Source of the DNA: an uncultured Bacteroidales bacterium
GTDB taxonomy: Bacteria; Bacteroidota; Bacteroidia; Bacteroidales; Bacteroidaceae
Length of the DNA: 64,000 nt
Direction of reading: 5' to 3'
NCBI GenBank assembly: GCA_949297215.1
Contig: CASFRV010000007.1
Coordinates: 1 to 64,000, forward strand
In this document: positions 15,877 through 24,496 of the stretch, piece after piece
Position numbering within the stretch: position 1 is the stretch's first letter
Layout of the letters: every line of letters starts with the position of its first letter
The notes under the pieces: generated by a model
What the model was told of the DNA's origin: nothing
Databases searched by the model: none
The model's input: the letters and a program-made list of their open reading frames with translations, nothing else
Program-made: the position numbers and the translations under genes

Positions 15877-17409
15877 TCAGCACACCTTTTCGAGGCGCTT
15901 CATGATGGAGAAGATGAAGATGGCCGAGATGAGGCACAGCGTGACGAGCACGGCCCATACCACCCAGAGGGGCAGCTGTCCCCACAAGAAGCCGGGGATC
16001 GAGACGAGCAGGTTGCCCACGGCTGTGGCCACAAACCAGCCGCCCATCATGAGGCCTTTATACTTGGGAGGAGCCACCTTTGACACGAACGAGATGCCCA
16101 TCGGCGAGAGCAGCAGCTCGCCGAAGGTGAGCACGAGATAGGTGCACACCAGCCAGTTGGGCGAAACGAAGGCTGCCTCGCCGGCCTTGATGGCTGCTTT
16201 CTGCTCGTCGGGCGTGAGTAGGCCCATCGAGGCGGCTATCATCAGCACGTAGCCGCAGCCGGCCACGAGCATGCCCAGACCGATCTTGCGCGGAGCCGAG
16301 GGCTCTTTGCCACGCTTGGCCAGCGCGCCGAAGATGGCCATCGAAACGGGCGTGAGGGCTACCACGAAGAACGGGTTGAACTGCTGGAAAATGGGGGCTT
16401 CAATGCTGATGCCTTCGGCGGGAAGGGCGTTATACTGTGCATAGAGGCCGCCGGCGGCTGCCAGGATGACGAGGAGCGACGTGAGCTTGCCCTTTCCCGT
16501 CTTCGACTGGAAGAGGGAGAACAGCGCGTAGACGATGAAAATGACCAGCGCCAGGTTGAGCACGTCGAACATCATGCTCTCCACGCCCGAGCTGTGGCGG
16601 GCGGTGAACTGCTCGGCGAAGAACGTCAGCGTGGAGCCGTTCTGGTGGAAAGCCATCCAGAAGAAGATGACCACGGCGAACACGAGGCAGAGGGCCACGA
16701 TGCGGTCTTTCGTCTCCTTGGGCGTGAGCTCGGGCTCGGCGGGTTGCCCCTGTGCGTCCTTGGCTTCGGTCTTCGCGCCCGTGTCGGCGTGCTTGAACGT
16801 GCTGCGGAAGGAATAGTAGATGGCGATGCTCACCACGAGCGAGAAGCAGGCCACGGCGAAAGCGTAGTGGTAGGCGTCGGCCTCGGTGGCCCCCCAGTGG
16901 GTCTGGGCATACTCCATGATCTTCACGGCGGCCGTCGGGGCGAAGAGGGCGCCGATGTTGATGGCCATGTAGAAGATGGAGAAGGCCGAGTCGCGCTTGC
17001 TTTGCAGCTTGGGATCGTCATAGAGATTGCCCACCATCACCTGCAAATTGCCTTTGAAGAGGCTGGTGCCGATGCACACCATGAGCAGGGCGGCAAACAT
17101 GAGCACCATGGCGGGCACGCCGTTGCCTGCCGGGATGGCGAGCATGAGGTAGCCCAGAAACATCACGACGATGCCCGTCGTCACGCACTTGCCGTAGCCG
17201 ATGCGGTCGGCCAGCGCGCCGCCCACGAGAGGCAAAAAGTAGACCAAGGCCAGGAAGCCTGCATAGACGGCGCTGGCTGTGCCCTCGGTCCAGCCGAAGT
17301 TGGCTTTCAGGAAGAGGGTGAAGATGGCCAGCATGGTGTAATAGCCGAAGCGCTCGCCTGTGTTGGAGAGGGCCAGGGCAAACAATCCTTTGGGTTGTCC
17401 TTCAAACAT
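15877..17409 (-). CDS. POT/PTR family di-/tripeptide transporter
   Basis: 510 residues with about 14 hydrophobic helices: a major-facilitator proton-coupled oligopeptide symporter of the inner membrane. The first helix carries NTGERFGYYTMLAIFTLF, corresponding to the family ExxERFxYY motif but with Asn at the first Glu position. LVYFLPLVGGALADRIGYGK is the loop 2-3 motif; the C-terminal half keeps LTFGELLLSPMGISFVSKVAP. It would import peptides released by proteolysis, consistent with an amino-acid-fermenting life style. It stands alone between terminators. Confidence 0.92.
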   Translation of the reverse strand: MFEGQPKGLFALALSNTGERFGYYTMLAIFTLFLKANFGWTEGTASAVYAGFLALVYFLPLVGGALADRIGYGKCVTTGIVVMFLGYLMLAIPAGNGVPAMVLMFAALLMVCIGTSLFKGNLQVMVGNLYDDPKLQSKRDSAFSIFYMAINIGALFAPTAAVKIMEYAQTHWGATEADAYHYAFAVACFSLVVSIAIYYSFRSTFKHADTGAKTEAKDAQGQPAEPELTPKETKDRIVALCLVFAVVIFFWMAFHQNGSTLTFFAEQFTARHSSGVESMMFDVLNLALVIFIVYALFSLFQSKTGKGKLTSLLVILAAAGGLYAQYNALPAEGISIEAPIFQQFNPFFVVALTPVSMAIFGALAKRGKEPSAPRKIGLGMLVAGCGYVLMIAASMGLLTPDEQKAAIKAGEAAFVSPNWLVCTYLVLTFGELLLSPMGISFVSKVAPPKYKGLMMGGWFVATAVGNLLVSIPGFLWGQLPLWVVWAVLVTLCLISAIFIFSIMKRLEKVC

Positions 17410-17431
17410 AGTTTTTCGTTTTAGTTTATGA

Positions 17432-17935
17432 TTAGTGATTGGATGTTTCTTCCGTTTCGTCCGTCAGGTCGGCCGTGGTGGCCGCGGCGGCGCGCAGCAG
17501 GTCGGCGGGGCTGAGCCTCAGCTGCACGCCCCTCACGCCGGCGCTCACGTAGATGTGGTCGAACGCGGCGGCCGAGCGGTGGATGTAGGTGGGGAAATGC
17601 TTTTTCATCCCGATGGGCGAGCAGCCGCCGCGGATGTAGCCCGTGGTGGGCAGGAGCTCTTTCAGGGGGATGGGCTCACACTTTTTGTTGCCGCTCGCCT
17701 TGGCGGCCTTTTTCAGGTCGATCTCGGTGTTGCCCGGGACGACACAGACGATGGGGCCCGTGCGGTCGCCGCGCAGCACGATGGTCTTGAACACGCGGTG
17801 CACGTCTTCGCCCAGCGACTCGGCCACGTGGCCTGCGCCGAGGTCGCTCTCGTCCACCTCGTAGGCGACGAGCTCGTAGCCGATGCCGGCCTTGTCGAGC
17901 AGGCGGGCCACGTTGGTTTTTATGTTCTTGCTCAT
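17432..17935 (-). CDS. ybaK: YbaK/EbsC-type aminoacyl-tRNA deacylase
   Basis: 167 residues. The YbaK fold is visible in the KTNVARLLDKAGIGYELVAYEVDE start, VFKTIVLRGD, CVVPGNTEIDLKKAAKASG and YIRGGCSPIGMKKHFPTYI. These proteins hydrolyse mischarged tRNA, classically Cys-tRNA(Pro), in the cytoplasm. The frame is open further upstream inside uvrA, but MSKNIKTN, 49 bases after the uvrA stop, is the family-like start. Likely co-transcribed with uvrA. Confidence 0.9.
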   Translation of the reverse strand: MSKNIKTNVARLLDKAGIGYELVAYEVDESDLGAGHVAESLGEDVHRVFKTIVLRGDRTGPIVCVVPGNTEIDLKKAAKASGNKKCEPIPLKELLPTTGYIRGGCSPIGMKKHFPTYIHRSAAAFDHIYVSAGVRGVQLRLSPADLLRAAAATTADLTDETEETSNH

Positions 17936-17984
17936 GTGTGGTTTGTCGTGTGTGAATGGGTGATGGCGGGGTTTGCGGCGGCCG

Positions 17985-20831
17985 TCAGGGGCGGCGTGCG
18001 CTTTCCAGCTCGGGACCCAGGAAGCGGGCGGTGTAGCCTTTGCCGCGGCGCACCACCTCTTCGGGCGTGCCGCAGGCCACCACCCGGCCTCCGCCGCGGC
18101 CTCCCTCGGGGCCCATGTCGATGATGTAGTCGGCACACTTGATGACGTCCAGGTTGTGCTCGATGACGATGACGGTGTTGCCCTTGTCGACGAGGCGGTT
18201 CAGCACGCCCAGCAGCACGCGTATGTCCTCGAAGTGGAGCCCCGTGGTGGGTTCGTCCAATATATATATGGTGCGGCCCGTGTCGCGGCGGCTCAGCTCG
18301 GTGGCCAGCTTCACGCGCTGGCTCTCGCCGCCCGAGAGGGTGGTCGACGACTGGCCCAGCTTGATGTAGCCCAGACCCACGTCTTGCAGCACCTTGATTT
18401 TGTGGAGGATGGCGGGCACGTTTTCGAAAAACTCCACCGCCTGGTTGATCGTCATGTCCAGCACGTCGGCAATGCTCTTGCCCTTGAATCGCACTTCGAG
18501 CGTCTCGTGGTTGTAGCGCTTGCCGTGGCACGTCTCGCAGGGCACGTAGACGTCGGGCAGGAAGTTCATCTCGATGGTTTTGTAGCCGTTGCCCTTGCAC
18601 GTCTCGCAGCGTCCGCCCTTGACGTTGAAGGAGAAGCGCCCCGGCTTGTAGCCACGCATCTTGGCCTCGGGCAGGTTGACGAAGAGCGAGCGTATGTCGG
18701 CAAAGACGCCCGTATAGGTGGCGGGGTTGGAGCGTGGCGTGCGGCCCAGGGGGCTCTGGTCGACGGCCACCACCTTGTCCACCAGGTCGAGGCCCGTTAT
18801 TTTCTTGTAGGGCAGGGGGGCGCGCAGCGAGCGGTAGAGGTGTTGCGAGAGGATGGGCAGGAGCGTGTCGTTCACGAGGGTCGACTTGCCGCTGCCCGAG
18901 ACGCCCGTCACGCAGATGAGCGTGCCCAGGGGGAAGTCGGCCGTGGCGCCTTTCAGGTTGTTGCCCGTGGCGCCGGTGAGGCGCAGGCGTGTGCCATTGC
19001 CCTTGCGCCGCTGCGCGGGCACCGCGATGGCCACCCGGCCGTTCAGGTAGTCGGCCGTGAGCGTGTGCTGCTCCATCATGACGCGGGGCGTGCCCTGAAA
19101 CACCACCTCGCCGCCGTGGCGCCCGGCGCGCGGGCCCATGTCGATGATATAGTCGGCGGCGAGCATCATGTCGCGGTCGTGCTCCACGACGACCACCGTG
19201 TTGCCCGCGTCGCGCAGCTCTTCGAGCGAGCGGATGAGGCGCACGTTGTCGCGCTGGTGGAGCCCGATGCTGGGCTCGTCCAGGATGTAGAGCACGTTGA
19301 CCAGTTGCGACCCGATCTGCGTGGCCAGGCGTATGCGCTGGCTTTCGCCGCCCGAGAGCGTCATGGCGGGCCGCGAGAGCGAGAGGTAGTCGAGCCCCAC
19401 GTCGAGCAGGAAGCGCAGGCGCGCGCGCAGCTCTTTCAATATTTCGTGGGCGATGGCGCGGCGCTTTGTGTCGAGGCGCTGCTCGACGCCGTCGAGAAAG
19501 TCGTTGAGCTCGCTGATGTCCATCGACGCGAGCTCGTAGATGTTTTTGCCGTCGAAGCGGTAGCTCAGGGCCTCGCGGTTGAGGCGGGCGCCGTGGCAGA
19601 GGGGGCACACGTCGGTCTTGGCAAACTGCTCCACCCAGCGCTCGGCGGCGGCCGACATCTCGCGGTCGGCCATCTGGCGGATATATTTCACGAGGCCTTC
19701 AAAGTCGACGTAATAGTCGTCCGAGGTGTGGGCGCGTGCGGCGGGTATGCGCAGGCGTTCGGCGCGTCCGTTGAAGATGTCGTCGAGCGCCTCGTCGGGC
19801 AGCTCGCTCACGGGCGTGTCGAGCGTGCAGCCGTAGAGCGCCAGTACGGCCTCTATCTCCCAGAAGATGAGTGCGTTCTTATATTTCCCCAACGGCTCGA
19901 TGGCCCCGGCGCGTATGCTGCGGGCGGGGTTGGGGATGACCTTCGCCCGGTCGATGATGCTCACGAAGCCCAGGCCCTTGCAGCGCGGGCAGGCGCCTGC
20001 CATCGAGTTGAACGAGAAGTTGTGGGGCGCCGGCTCGCGGTACGACAGCCCCGTCGTGGGACACATCAGGCGCTTGCTGAAATAGCGCAGGCTGCCGTCG
20101 GTGTCGTCGAGCACGAGCATCAGGCCGTCGCCCTGGCGCAGCGCCTGCTCCACGCTCGAGCGCAGGCGGGCGTCGTCCTTGGCGCCGGCGCGCAGCTTGT
20201 CCACCACCACTTCGATGTCGTGGTTCTTGTAGCGGTCCACCTTCATGCCCGCCGTGAGCTCGCGTATCTCGCCGTCGACGCGCACCGTGAGGAAGCCCTT
20301 GCGGCGCGTGTGCTCGAAGAGCTCCTTGTAGTGGCCCTTGCGGCCGCGCACCAGGGGCGCCAGCAGGTAGATGCGGTGGCCGTCGTAGCGGCTGAGCAAC
20401 AGGTCGATGATCTGCTCTTCGGTGTATTTCACCATCGGCTCGCCCGTCTCGTACGAGTAGGCCTCGCCGGCGCGGGCATAGAGCAGGCGCAGAAAGTCGT
20501 AGATCTCCGTCACCGTGCCCACGGTGGAGCGCGGGTTTTTGTTGGTGGTCTTTTGCTCGATGCTGATGACGGGGCTCAGGCCCGTGATCTTGTCGACGTC
20601 GGGCCGCTCCAAGTTGTCGAGAAAGTTGCGTGCATAGGCCGAAAACGTCTCGATGTAGCGCCGCTGCCCCTCGGCATAGAGCGTGTCGAAGGCCAGCGAG
20701 CTCTTGCCCGAGCCGCTCAGCCCCGTGATGACGGTCAGGCTGTGGCGCGGCAGGCGCACGTTCACGTTTTTCAGGTTGTGCACGCGCGCGCCGTACACTT
20801 CGATCCAATCTTCCGTGGTCTTTTCCTCCAT
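17985..20831 (-). CDS. uvrA: Excinuclease ABC subunit A (UvrA)
   Basis: 948 residues, full length. Two ABC ATPase modules: first Walker A GLSGSGKSSLAFDTLYAEGQRRY, second GVSGSGKSTLVNDTL; signatures LSGGESQRIRLA and LSGGESQRVKLA; Walker B LYILDEPSIGLHQRD and IYILDEPTTGLHFED. The zinc module GRCETCKGNGYKTIEMNFLPDVYVPCETC is intact. The first zinc-finger Cys pair is CPTTG instead of CPxCG, which I recall as usual in Bacteroidetes. It recognises bulky DNA lesions with UvrB. It starts 10 bases after the T9SS type-B gene, so may be co-transcribed with it. Confidence 0.98.
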   Translation of the reverse strand: MEEKTTEDWIEVYGARVHNLKNVNVRLPRHSLTVITGLSGSGKSSLAFDTLYAEGQRRYIETFSAYARNFLDNLERPDVDKITGLSPVISIEQKTTNKNPRSTVGTVTEIYDFLRLLYARAGEAYSYETGEPMVKYTEEQIIDLLLSRYDGHRIYLLAPLVRGRKGHYKELFEHTRRKGFLTVRVDGEIRELTAGMKVDRYKNHDIEVVVDKLRAGAKDDARLRSSVEQALRQGDGLMLVLDDTDGSLRYFSKRLMCPTTGLSYREPAPHNFSFNSMAGACPRCKGLGFVSIIDRAKVIPNPARSIRAGAIEPLGKYKNALIFWEIEAVLALYGCTLDTPVSELPDEALDDIFNGRAERLRIPAARAHTSDDYYVDFEGLVKYIRQMADREMSAAAERWVEQFAKTDVCPLCHGARLNREALSYRFDGKNIYELASMDISELNDFLDGVEQRLDTKRRAIAHEILKELRARLRFLLDVGLDYLSLSRPAMTLSGGESQRIRLATQIGSQLVNVLYILDEPSIGLHQRDNVRLIRSLEELRDAGNTVVVVEHDRDMMLAADYIIDMGPRAGRHGGEVVFQGTPRVMMEQHTLTADYLNGRVAIAVPAQRRKGNGTRLRLTGATGNNLKGATADFPLGTLICVTGVSGSGKSTLVNDTLLPILSQHLYRSLRAPLPYKKITGLDLVDKVVAVDQSPLGRTPRSNPATYTGVFADIRSLFVNLPEAKMRGYKPGRFSFNVKGGRCETCKGNGYKTIEMNFLPDVYVPCETCHGKRYNHETLEVRFKGKSIADVLDMTINQAVEFFENVPAILHKIKVLQDVGLGYIKLGQSSTTLSGGESQRVKLATELSRRDTGRTIYILDEPTTGLHFEDIRVLLGVLNRLVDKGNTVIVIEHNLDVIKCADYIIDMGPEGGRGGGRVVACGTPEEVVRRGKGYTARFLGPELESARRP

Positions 20832-20841
20832 GTGGGTTGCG

Positions 20842-21552
20842 TCAGGGTATAGTCGTGCCCGTTCCGTTGTCGGTGAAGCCGCGGAGCAGGTTGATGGTCT
20901 TTTTCAGTTTGTATTGCCGCCCGTCGGCTCCGCGTGCGTTCACCACGAGGTAGTAGGCCCCGTCGGGGGCCTTGCTGCCGCCGGCCGTGCCGTCCCACCC
21001 GCCCGAGGGGTCGTCCCACTCGTAGAGCTTGCGCCCCCAGCGGTTGAACACCGCGGCGCGAAACTCCACGATGCTCTCGTAGCCCTCCTTGGCCCGGTAG
21101 ACGTCGTTGATGCCGTCGTCGTTGGGCGTGAAGGCGTTGGGCATTTCGAGCTTCGACTCGCTGATGGTCACCACAAAGGGCTCGTCCATGACGTAGTCGA
21201 TCGTGTCGCGGCCCTGCACGAAGCTGATGTGCAGCTCCACCGTCGTCGTGCCCGACGTCGTGAAGCTGTACTCCGTCGTCTCCTCGAAGCGCGTCAGGAA
21301 AGGCTCCTCCTCGCCCTCGCGCACGAAGCGCCACTCGTAGTGGGGCGTGTACGGGCCCACGTCCTCGGCGTTGGCCCTGAAGATGGCGCGCAGCGGCGCC
21401 GACCCTTCGTAGACGGTGGTTTCCTCCTCGCTGCCGTCGGCCGCGATGACGGTCATCGTGGGCATGGCCGAGGGATAGACCTCCTGCGCCACGCCGTGCA
21501 GGCTCGCGCCCCAGAGCAGGAGCGGGAGCAAAAGGAGCAAATTTCTTTTCAT
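20842..21552 (-). CDS. Surface protein with T9SS type B (gliding-type) C-terminal domain
   Basis: 236 residues from MKRNLLLLLPLLLWGASLHG; an ATG three codons upstream lies at the predicted transcript start, so I prefer this one. Signal peptide to about 22, a PKD/Ig-like central part (about 30-140) and a C-terminal type B sorting domain with NAFTPNDDGINDVY, VFNRWGRKLYEWDDPSGGWDGT and APDGAYYLVVNARG. Such domains send proteins through the type 9 secretion system. No enzyme domain. It precedes uvrA by 10 bases. Confidence 0.85.
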   Translation of the reverse strand: MKRNLLLLLPLLLWGASLHGVAQEVYPSAMPTMTVIAADGSEEETTVYEGSAPLRAIFRANAEDVGPYTPHYEWRFVREGEEEPFLTRFEETTEYSFTTSGTTTVELHISFVQGRDTIDYVMDEPFVVTISESKLEMPNAFTPNDDGINDVYRAKEGYESIVEFRAAVFNRWGRKLYEWDDPSGGWDGTAGGSKAPDGAYYLVVNARGADGRQYKLKKTINLLRGFTDNGTGTTIP

Positions 21553-21568
21553 CGCGGGCATTTTCCTG

Positions 21569-21576
21569 CAAAATTA
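21569..21576 (-). promoter_or_regulatory. -7 box of the T9SS type-B/uvrA unit
   Basis: TAATTTTG on the minus strand, 16 bases before the chosen start codon, giving a leader of about 10 bases. Confidence 0.45.
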
Positions 21577-22376
21577 GTGTTTCTCTGCGATATATCTGTC
21601 ACGGTGGCCCATTTTCTATGCCCCGTGCTGCCTTTCTGTCGGTCCGCTGCGGCGGTGGCGGGCCGCCCGCCGACTGCGCGTGCCGGACTTTCAACGCTTC
21701 GTGGCGGGCCCCGCAGCCGCGCGCCGCCACCCTTGCGCCGTGCGTGGCTCCTCACGGAGCATCGGGCGTATGCTTTTTTTAACGCATGCGGCCTTTTTCC
21801 CCCCTCCACGGCCCCTTTGCGCACAGGCATGGGATGGATGGGCCGTTCCCTCCCATGGATCGGCCGATCCATGGGGTGTTTCGCCCCGACCAAGGCCTGC
21901 AAAACTTCGTTGGCGGGCCCTTTTTTATGCCTCTACGGCTCATTTTTGAAGAAGAAATCTGAAATTTATTAACATTCGTCCCCCTCTCGCGGCGCCTCGC
22001 AGGCCCCCGTCAGAGCGGCGGCCCCACCCCGCAGCGGACAGCCGTGGCACGGCGGGCGGCGCATGGGGCGCTTTCGGCGGACGAAAACTTAAAAAACGCG
22101 AACGGCCGCGGTCTCCGTGTTGCCCATTGGGCGCCCGTGTGTGCAGCCGGCGCGCCCGCAGGCGCCCCGCCCCGTGTCATCATTTTTTGGAAAAGTGGCT
22201 GTCGCGGCACCGTCCGCTCCCGCCTTTCACGGCAGCCGCCGGCGCATCGCTTGCCTTGTGCGCCGTCGCCCGGCCGGGGCTGCCCCGTTTCCCCGAAAGG
22301 GCAGAAAAAAGGATTCCCGCATGCTCGCGCACACGGGAACCACGAATGATCATTTAACCACAAAAAATTATGATTC
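21577..22376. other. Intergenic region with palindromic element copy B
   Basis: No convincing gene; forward and reverse frames are low-complexity. It contains the CATGGGATGG palindrome cluster at 21827-21883 and an AT-rich island near 22340-22376 that leads into the trmH terminator. Confidence 0.6.
21827..21883. repeat. CCATGGGATGG palindrome cluster, copy B
   Basis: Core of the dispersed element: CATGGGATGGATGGGCCG, then CCCATGGATCGGCCGATCC. The same palindromes recur at 11903-11976, 36548-36622 and 45214-45288. Only the core, not the flanks of copies A and D, is recognisable here. Confidence 0.7.
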
Positions 22377-22405
22377 AAAAAAACTAAGCTGTCCTCGCGG
22401 ACGGC
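22377..22405 (-). terminator. Intrinsic terminator downstream of trmH
   Basis: Seven-base stem GCCGTCC / GGACAGC with a four-base loop (22388-22405), followed on the minus strand by TTAGTTTTTTT. It lies 250 bases beyond trmH, with a TATATTTG box at 22430-22437 between, so it may instead end a very short separate transcript. Confidence 0.65.
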
Positions 22406-22656
22406 GTAACTGCGAAAGGTAGTATGCTGCAAATATAAAGCATTCCCCGCAAAGCGAAAAGAAAAAGGCCGGAAAAATGTTTCCCTTGGCGCCGGGGCAG
22501 CACATTGCGCGTCGGCGCGGCCGCCGGGGGGCGCCGCCACGGCCACGCCGCCGCGGGTACGCCCGTGTCTACGCCTTCGGGGAGTCAACCGCCTGGTTTT
22601 CAGCCGGGAAGCATTTCGCGCGGGCGGAAAATGTCCACCCGCATGTCCACCCATCC

Positions 22657-23484
22657 TCACGGGTTTTCGGGCAAGGGGGCGCTGCTTTTGCACGAAAGTT
22701 CCCAGAAAATGACGGCCGAGGCCGCCGCCACGTTGAGCGAGTCGACCCCGTGGGCCATGGGGATGCGCACCACATAGTCGGCCCCCTCGACGACGCGCCG
22801 CGCCAGGCCGTCGCCCTCCGTGCCCATGATGAGCGCCAGGCGCGGCGCGGCCTTCAGCCGCGGGTCGTCGGGCGTGGTCGACGGGTCGGCAAGCGCCATC
22901 GCCGCCGTGCTGAAGCCCAGCGCGCGTACGTCGGCCACGGCGTCGTCCACCCACGCCCACGGCACGAGAAACACCGAGCCCATCGACACGCGCACCGCCC
23001 GCCGGTTCAGCGGGTCGCACGATTGCCGCGTGAGCAGCACGGCGTCGATGCCCAGCGCCGCCGCCGAGCGGAAGATGGCCCCGATGTTCGTCGTGTCGGT
23101 CACGGCGTCGACCACCACCACGCGGCGCGCCCCGCTGCACACCTCGGCCGCCGTGCGCGGCGCCGGGCGCCGCATGGCACACAGCACGCCCCGCGTCAGC
23201 ACGTAGCCCGTGAGCTGCGCCAGCAGCCGGCGCTCGCCCGTGTAGACGGGCAGGTCGCGGCAGCGCTCCACGATGTCGGCCGCGTCGCCCGTCAGGTGGC
23301 GCCGCTCGCACAGCAGCGCCAGCGGTTCGTAGCCCGCGTCGAGCGCCACGCGTATCACCTTCGGGCTCTCGGCCACAAACACGCCCCGCTCGGGCTCCAA
23401 CCTGTTGCGCAGCTGCGCCTCCGTCAGGGAGCCGAACACCTCGACCCCCCGCTCCTCCAACGACTGTATTTCAATGATGGGCAT
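22657..23484 (-). CDS. SpoU/TrmH-family RNA 2'-O-methyltransferase
   Basis: 275 residues from MPIIEIQSLEERG. An N-terminal substrate-binding domain (about 1-105) precedes a knotted SPOUT domain with the three motifs: DAVTDTTNIGAIFRSAAALG, LALIMGTEGDGL and IPMAHGVDSLNVAAASAVIFWE. It methylates a ribose in tRNA or rRNA with S-adenosylmethionine; the exact nucleotide cannot be told. It is divergent from the metallo-hydrolase gene. Confidence 0.92.
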   Translation of the reverse strand: MPIIEIQSLEERGVEVFGSLTEAQLRNRLEPERGVFVAESPKVIRVALDAGYEPLALLCERRHLTGDAADIVERCRDLPVYTGERRLLAQLTGYVLTRGVLCAMRRPAPRTAAEVCSGARRVVVVDAVTDTTNIGAIFRSAAALGIDAVLLTRQSCDPLNRRAVRVSMGSVFLVPWAWVDDAVADVRALGFSTAAMALADPSTTPDDPRLKAAPRLALIMGTEGDGLARRVVEGADYVVRIPMAHGVDSLNVAAASAVIFWELSCKSSAPLPENP

Positions 23485-23505
23485 GGTAAAAAGTTTAAGT
23501 TGGGG

Positions 23506-23513
23506 CAAAATTA
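23506..23513 (-). promoter_or_regulatory. -7 box of trmH
   Basis: TAATTTTG on the minus strand, 22 bases before the trmH start codon. The -33 element is not obvious. Confidence 0.45.
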
Positions 23514-23577
23514 AAGAAATTGCGCGAGAAGCGGAAAATGCGGGCGTAAGAGAATGGCACGGCGCCCCTCTTCCCGG

Positions 23578-23604
23578 TTGTGCAACGTTTTATTTGTATT
23601 TTTG
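23578..23604 (+). promoter_or_regulatory. Promoter of the metallo-hydrolase gene
   Basis: -33 TTG (23578-23580) and -7 TATTTTTG (23597-23604) with a 16-base spacer, 37 bases before the start codon. Confidence 0.6.
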
Positions 23605-23640
23605 CTGCCTTATCCCGAGTATTATATGTCAGAATAGCTT

Positions 23641-24393
23641 ATGCAGCTCACGTATATTTTCCACAGCGGGTTCGCCCTTGAAGGGGAGCGGTGCGTGGTG
23701 GTGTTCGACTATTGGCTGGACCCGGTGGACGTGGCGCCGCGGCTGCTGGCGGCGGGGAAGCCGCTGTATGTGCTGGCGAGCCATTTTCATGAGGACCACT
23801 TCTGCCGCGACGTCTTTGCGTGGCGCGAGGCGGGGGCCGACGTCACCTACCTGCTCTCTAAGGACATCTTGCGCCACCGGCGGGCCGCGCGGGCCGAGGC
23901 CGACGCGTGGCTGGCCAAGGGTGGCTGCTGGCACGACGACCGCCTGAGGGTGACGGCGGCGGGCAGCACCGACAGCGGGGTGTCGTGGGTGGTGGAGGTG
24001 GAGGGCCGCCGCGTCTTTCATGCGGGCGACCTGAACAACTGGTATGCGCGCTTCCTGGCCGAGGGCCGTGAGGAGCGCGTGGCGCACAGCGTGGAGTGGA
24101 GCGTCGACGTAGACCCCGTGCGCGAGGAAAAGCGCTATCTGGGCGAACTGAAAGACTTGCGCAAGCTGGCCGACGGCTTCGACGTGGCAATGTTTCCCGT
24201 CGACAGCCGCATTGGCAATGGCTATACGCGCGGCGCCCGCCAGTTTCTCGACCGCTTCCGCACGGGCCTGTTCGTCCCCATGCACTTTGCCACGGGCGGC
24301 TTCGCCTCGGCCTGGCGGATGCAGGAGCTGGCCGCGGCCCGCGGCGCCGACTTCTGGAAGATAGCCCGCGAGGGCGAGACGCGCCGGGTGTGA
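23641..24393 (+). CDS. Metallo-beta-lactamase-fold hydrolase (UlaG-like)
   Basis: 250 residues, cytoplasmic. The metal motif HFHEDH (H48, H50, D52, H53) and the later FHAGDLNNW (Asp ligand) mark the metallo-beta-lactamase superfamily; PVDSRIGNGYTRGARQF and LFVPMHFATGG are C-terminal features with another His. It is close to small MBL proteins related to L-ascorbate-6-phosphate lactonase; the substrate cannot be predicted. Single-gene unit with its own promoter and terminator. Confidence 0.85.
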   Translation: MQLTYIFHSGFALEGERCVVVFDYWLDPVDVAPRLLAAGKPLYVLASHFHEDHFCRDVFAWREAGADVTYLLSKDILRHRRAARAEADAWLAKGGCWHDDRLRVTAAGSTDSGVSWVVEVEGRRVFHAGDLNNWYARFLAEGREERVAHSVEWSVDVDPVREEKRYLGELKDLRKLADGFDVAMFPVDSRIGNGYTRGARQFLDRFRTGLFVPMHFATGGFASAWRMQELAAARGADFWKIAREGETRRV

Positions 24394-24438
24394 CGCCGCC
24401 TGCCTCCCGCCCCGGCGCAGCGGGTCCCGGTAAACGCA

Positions 24439-24478
24439 GCATCGGCTGCCCTGCTTGCGCGGGGCAGCCGATGCTTTC
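24439..24478 (+). terminator. Terminator between the metallo-hydrolase and gpmI
   Basis: Perfect 13-base stem, arms 24439-24451 and 24462-24474, followed by TTTCT on the plus strand. It lies between convergent genes and probably serves the hydrolase; it may also stop gpmI transcripts. Confidence 0.8.
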
Positions 24479-24496
24479 TGTGTGGGCGGGCCTTGT

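Noticed and set aside
22010..23311. 433-residue minus-strand frame overlapping trmH
   Set aside because: Low-complexity Arg/Ala/Pro-rich translation out of frame with the clear methyltransferase motifs.
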